DNA of 64,000 nucleotides from NCBI GenBank assembly GCA_017510405.1, contig JAFWNG010000031.1, positions 1 through 64,000 on the forward strand, given 5' to 3'. Numbering within the stretch: the stretch's first letter is position 1; each line of letters starts with the position of its first letter. This DNA is from Solobacterium sp. (GTDB taxonomy: Bacteria; Bacillota_I; Bacilli_A; Erysipelotrichales; Erysipelotrichaceae). The translations under genes were made by a program, and so were the position numbers. A model generated the notes under the pieces. That model was not told where the DNA came from. It was given only the letters and a program-made list of their open reading frames with translations, and did not search any database. Below, one piece after another: positions 63,365 to 64,000 of this stretch.

Positions 63365-63393
63365 ATATTATCAGGGCTGTTTTATGATGTCAA
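63365..63393 (-). promoter_or_regulatory. Promoter of the tRNA-Ile/tRNA-Ala transcript
   Basis: Minus-strand TTGACA (63393-63388), 17-base spacer and TAATAT (63370-63365), a near-consensus strong promoter. Confidence 0.82.
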
Positions 63394-63579
63394 CATGTTT
63401 TTGAAAAAAAGTTTTCAATGAATGTGACAAAAATGTATATGCCGAAAATCGCCGTTCCGGATCATTTCCGTAACAGAAATACGTTAACGGAAAACACCAC
63501 GGACAGGCCCGGCAAAAGAGCGCTTCTTGTACATATTCCGGCAGTGTGCTATTGTTACGGGCAGGTAAAAGGAGTTAGT

Positions 63580-64000
63580 ATGCAGGCTTTTATCGAATGG
63601 TTTATGACTGCGGTAGGCAGATCGCTCTCCCCGCAGCTGTCCGTATTTATTGTCAGTATGATCCCTCTGGTCGAAGAAAGGGGAGGTCTGATCCTTTCCC
63701 GGCTTCTGAATCTTCCGATGTGGGAGGGAGTGTTCTGGTGCGTGCTCGGAAATATTCTTCCGATCCCGTTCATATTATTCTTTATTGAGAGGCTTCTGCA
63801 CTGGATGTCGGAACATCATATGAGCAGGATCGCTTCGTGGATCGAACAGAAGGCGGTAAAGAACAAGCCGAAGATCGACCGGTACGGATTCTGGGGACTG
63901 ATGCTGTTTGTCGGCATTCCGCTTCCCGGAACTGGCGCATGGACAGGCAGTCTTGTGGCTGCGTTATTTGACATGGATCTGAAACAGGCGTCTGTATCGA
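63580..64000 (+). CDS. Small multidrug export (COG2426-type) membrane protein, N-terminal part
   Basis: 140 residues to the window edge. LSVFIVSMIPLVEERGGLILSRLLNLP, a hydrophobic segment (FWCVLGNILPIPFILFFIERLL) and FWGLMLFVGIPLPGTGAWTGSLVAALF fit the Sm_multidrug_ex family. Start at 63580 behind AAAGGAG. Function by family is a putative small transporter; evidence is weak experimentally. Confidence 0.82.
   Translation, partial: MQAFIEWFMTAVGRSLSPQLSVFIVSMIPLVEERGGLILSRLLNLPMWEGVFWCVLGNILPIPFILFFIERLLHWMSEHHMSRIASWIEQKAVKNKPKIDRYGFWGLMLFVGIPLPGTGAWTGSLVAALFDMDLKQASVS

Overview
The window reads as part of the chromosome of an anaerobic, fermentative, Gram-positive Bacillota bacterium of intermediate GC. 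Shine-Dalgarno sites are strong (AGGAGG type). Oxygen-sensitive redox enzymes are present: hybrid-cluster protein, a trimeric bifurcating [FeFe]-hydrogenase and a second, group-B [FeFe]-hydrogenase. There is a complete tagatose-6-phosphate lac operon and a CcpA-type cre box. A gut Erysipelotrichia- or Clostridia-like host is my inference; no rRNA gene is present to fix the taxonomy.

Region 1 (1-2264): the 5' end of hcp, an Fe-S partner gene, a divergent Crp/Fnr regulator and a small protein. Region 2 (2294-21448): the right-hand part of an integrative conjugative or mobilizable element. It holds topB, LPD/ArdC-type transfer accessory genes, mobC and a 3'-truncated relaxase. A decayed junction (relaxase / hsdS remnant / GNAT) is followed by cargo: a kinase-GNAT fusion and three GyrI-domain genes with MerR and AraC regulators. 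Next come a LexA-like repressor, zinc ribbons, XRE, a DUF4143 ATPase, a long structured non-coding stretch, a ParB-like protein, MazF, an excisionase and two tandem tyrosine recombinases. The element ends in a copy of the 3' end of rpsI followed by the rpsI terminator, which marks the attachment site. Whether the hcp genes are element cargo or chromosome cannot be decided here.

Region 3 (21628-27696): a tightly packed eight-gene operon of unknown pathway: alpha/beta hydrolase, PanE-like reductase, two LCMT-type methyltransferases, two ATC-hydrolase-family proteins and two SRPBCC proteins, behind a promoter with a repeated operator-like motif. Region 4 (27859-31106): a large class I phosphomannose isomerase with an extra N-terminal domain, a HAD phosphatase and a membrane-anchored hypothetical protein.

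Region 5 (31045-39390): a probable polyunsaturated-fatty-acid module. A close match to polyenoic fatty acid isomerase (34648-36003) lies beside a desaturase-fold FAD oxidoreductase plus a flavin/[2Fe-2S] reductase, an acyl-CoA thioesterase, an acyl-activating enzyme, a dedicated ACP, an acyl-ACP thioesterase and a DegV/FakB fatty-acid-binding protein. The redox pair is under a promoter that overlaps a perfect cre box. I regard this as the most interesting system in the window.

Region 6 (39496-51731): serC-serA, the hydABC bifurcating hydrogenase, two Gfo/Idh/MocA oxidoreductases, a P1 peptidase with a ThrH-type phosphoserine phosphatase, and a group-B hydrogenase. Region 7 (51732-55164): MATE transporter with a ROK regulator, a PAS protein and a hypothetical protein. 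Region 8 (55200-63083): lacR, a small HTH gene and lacABCDFEG for PTS lactose uptake and tagatose-6-phosphate catabolism. Region 9: tRNA-Ile(GAT) and tRNA-Ala(TGC) on the minus strand, then the start of a small multidrug export family gene that runs off the window.
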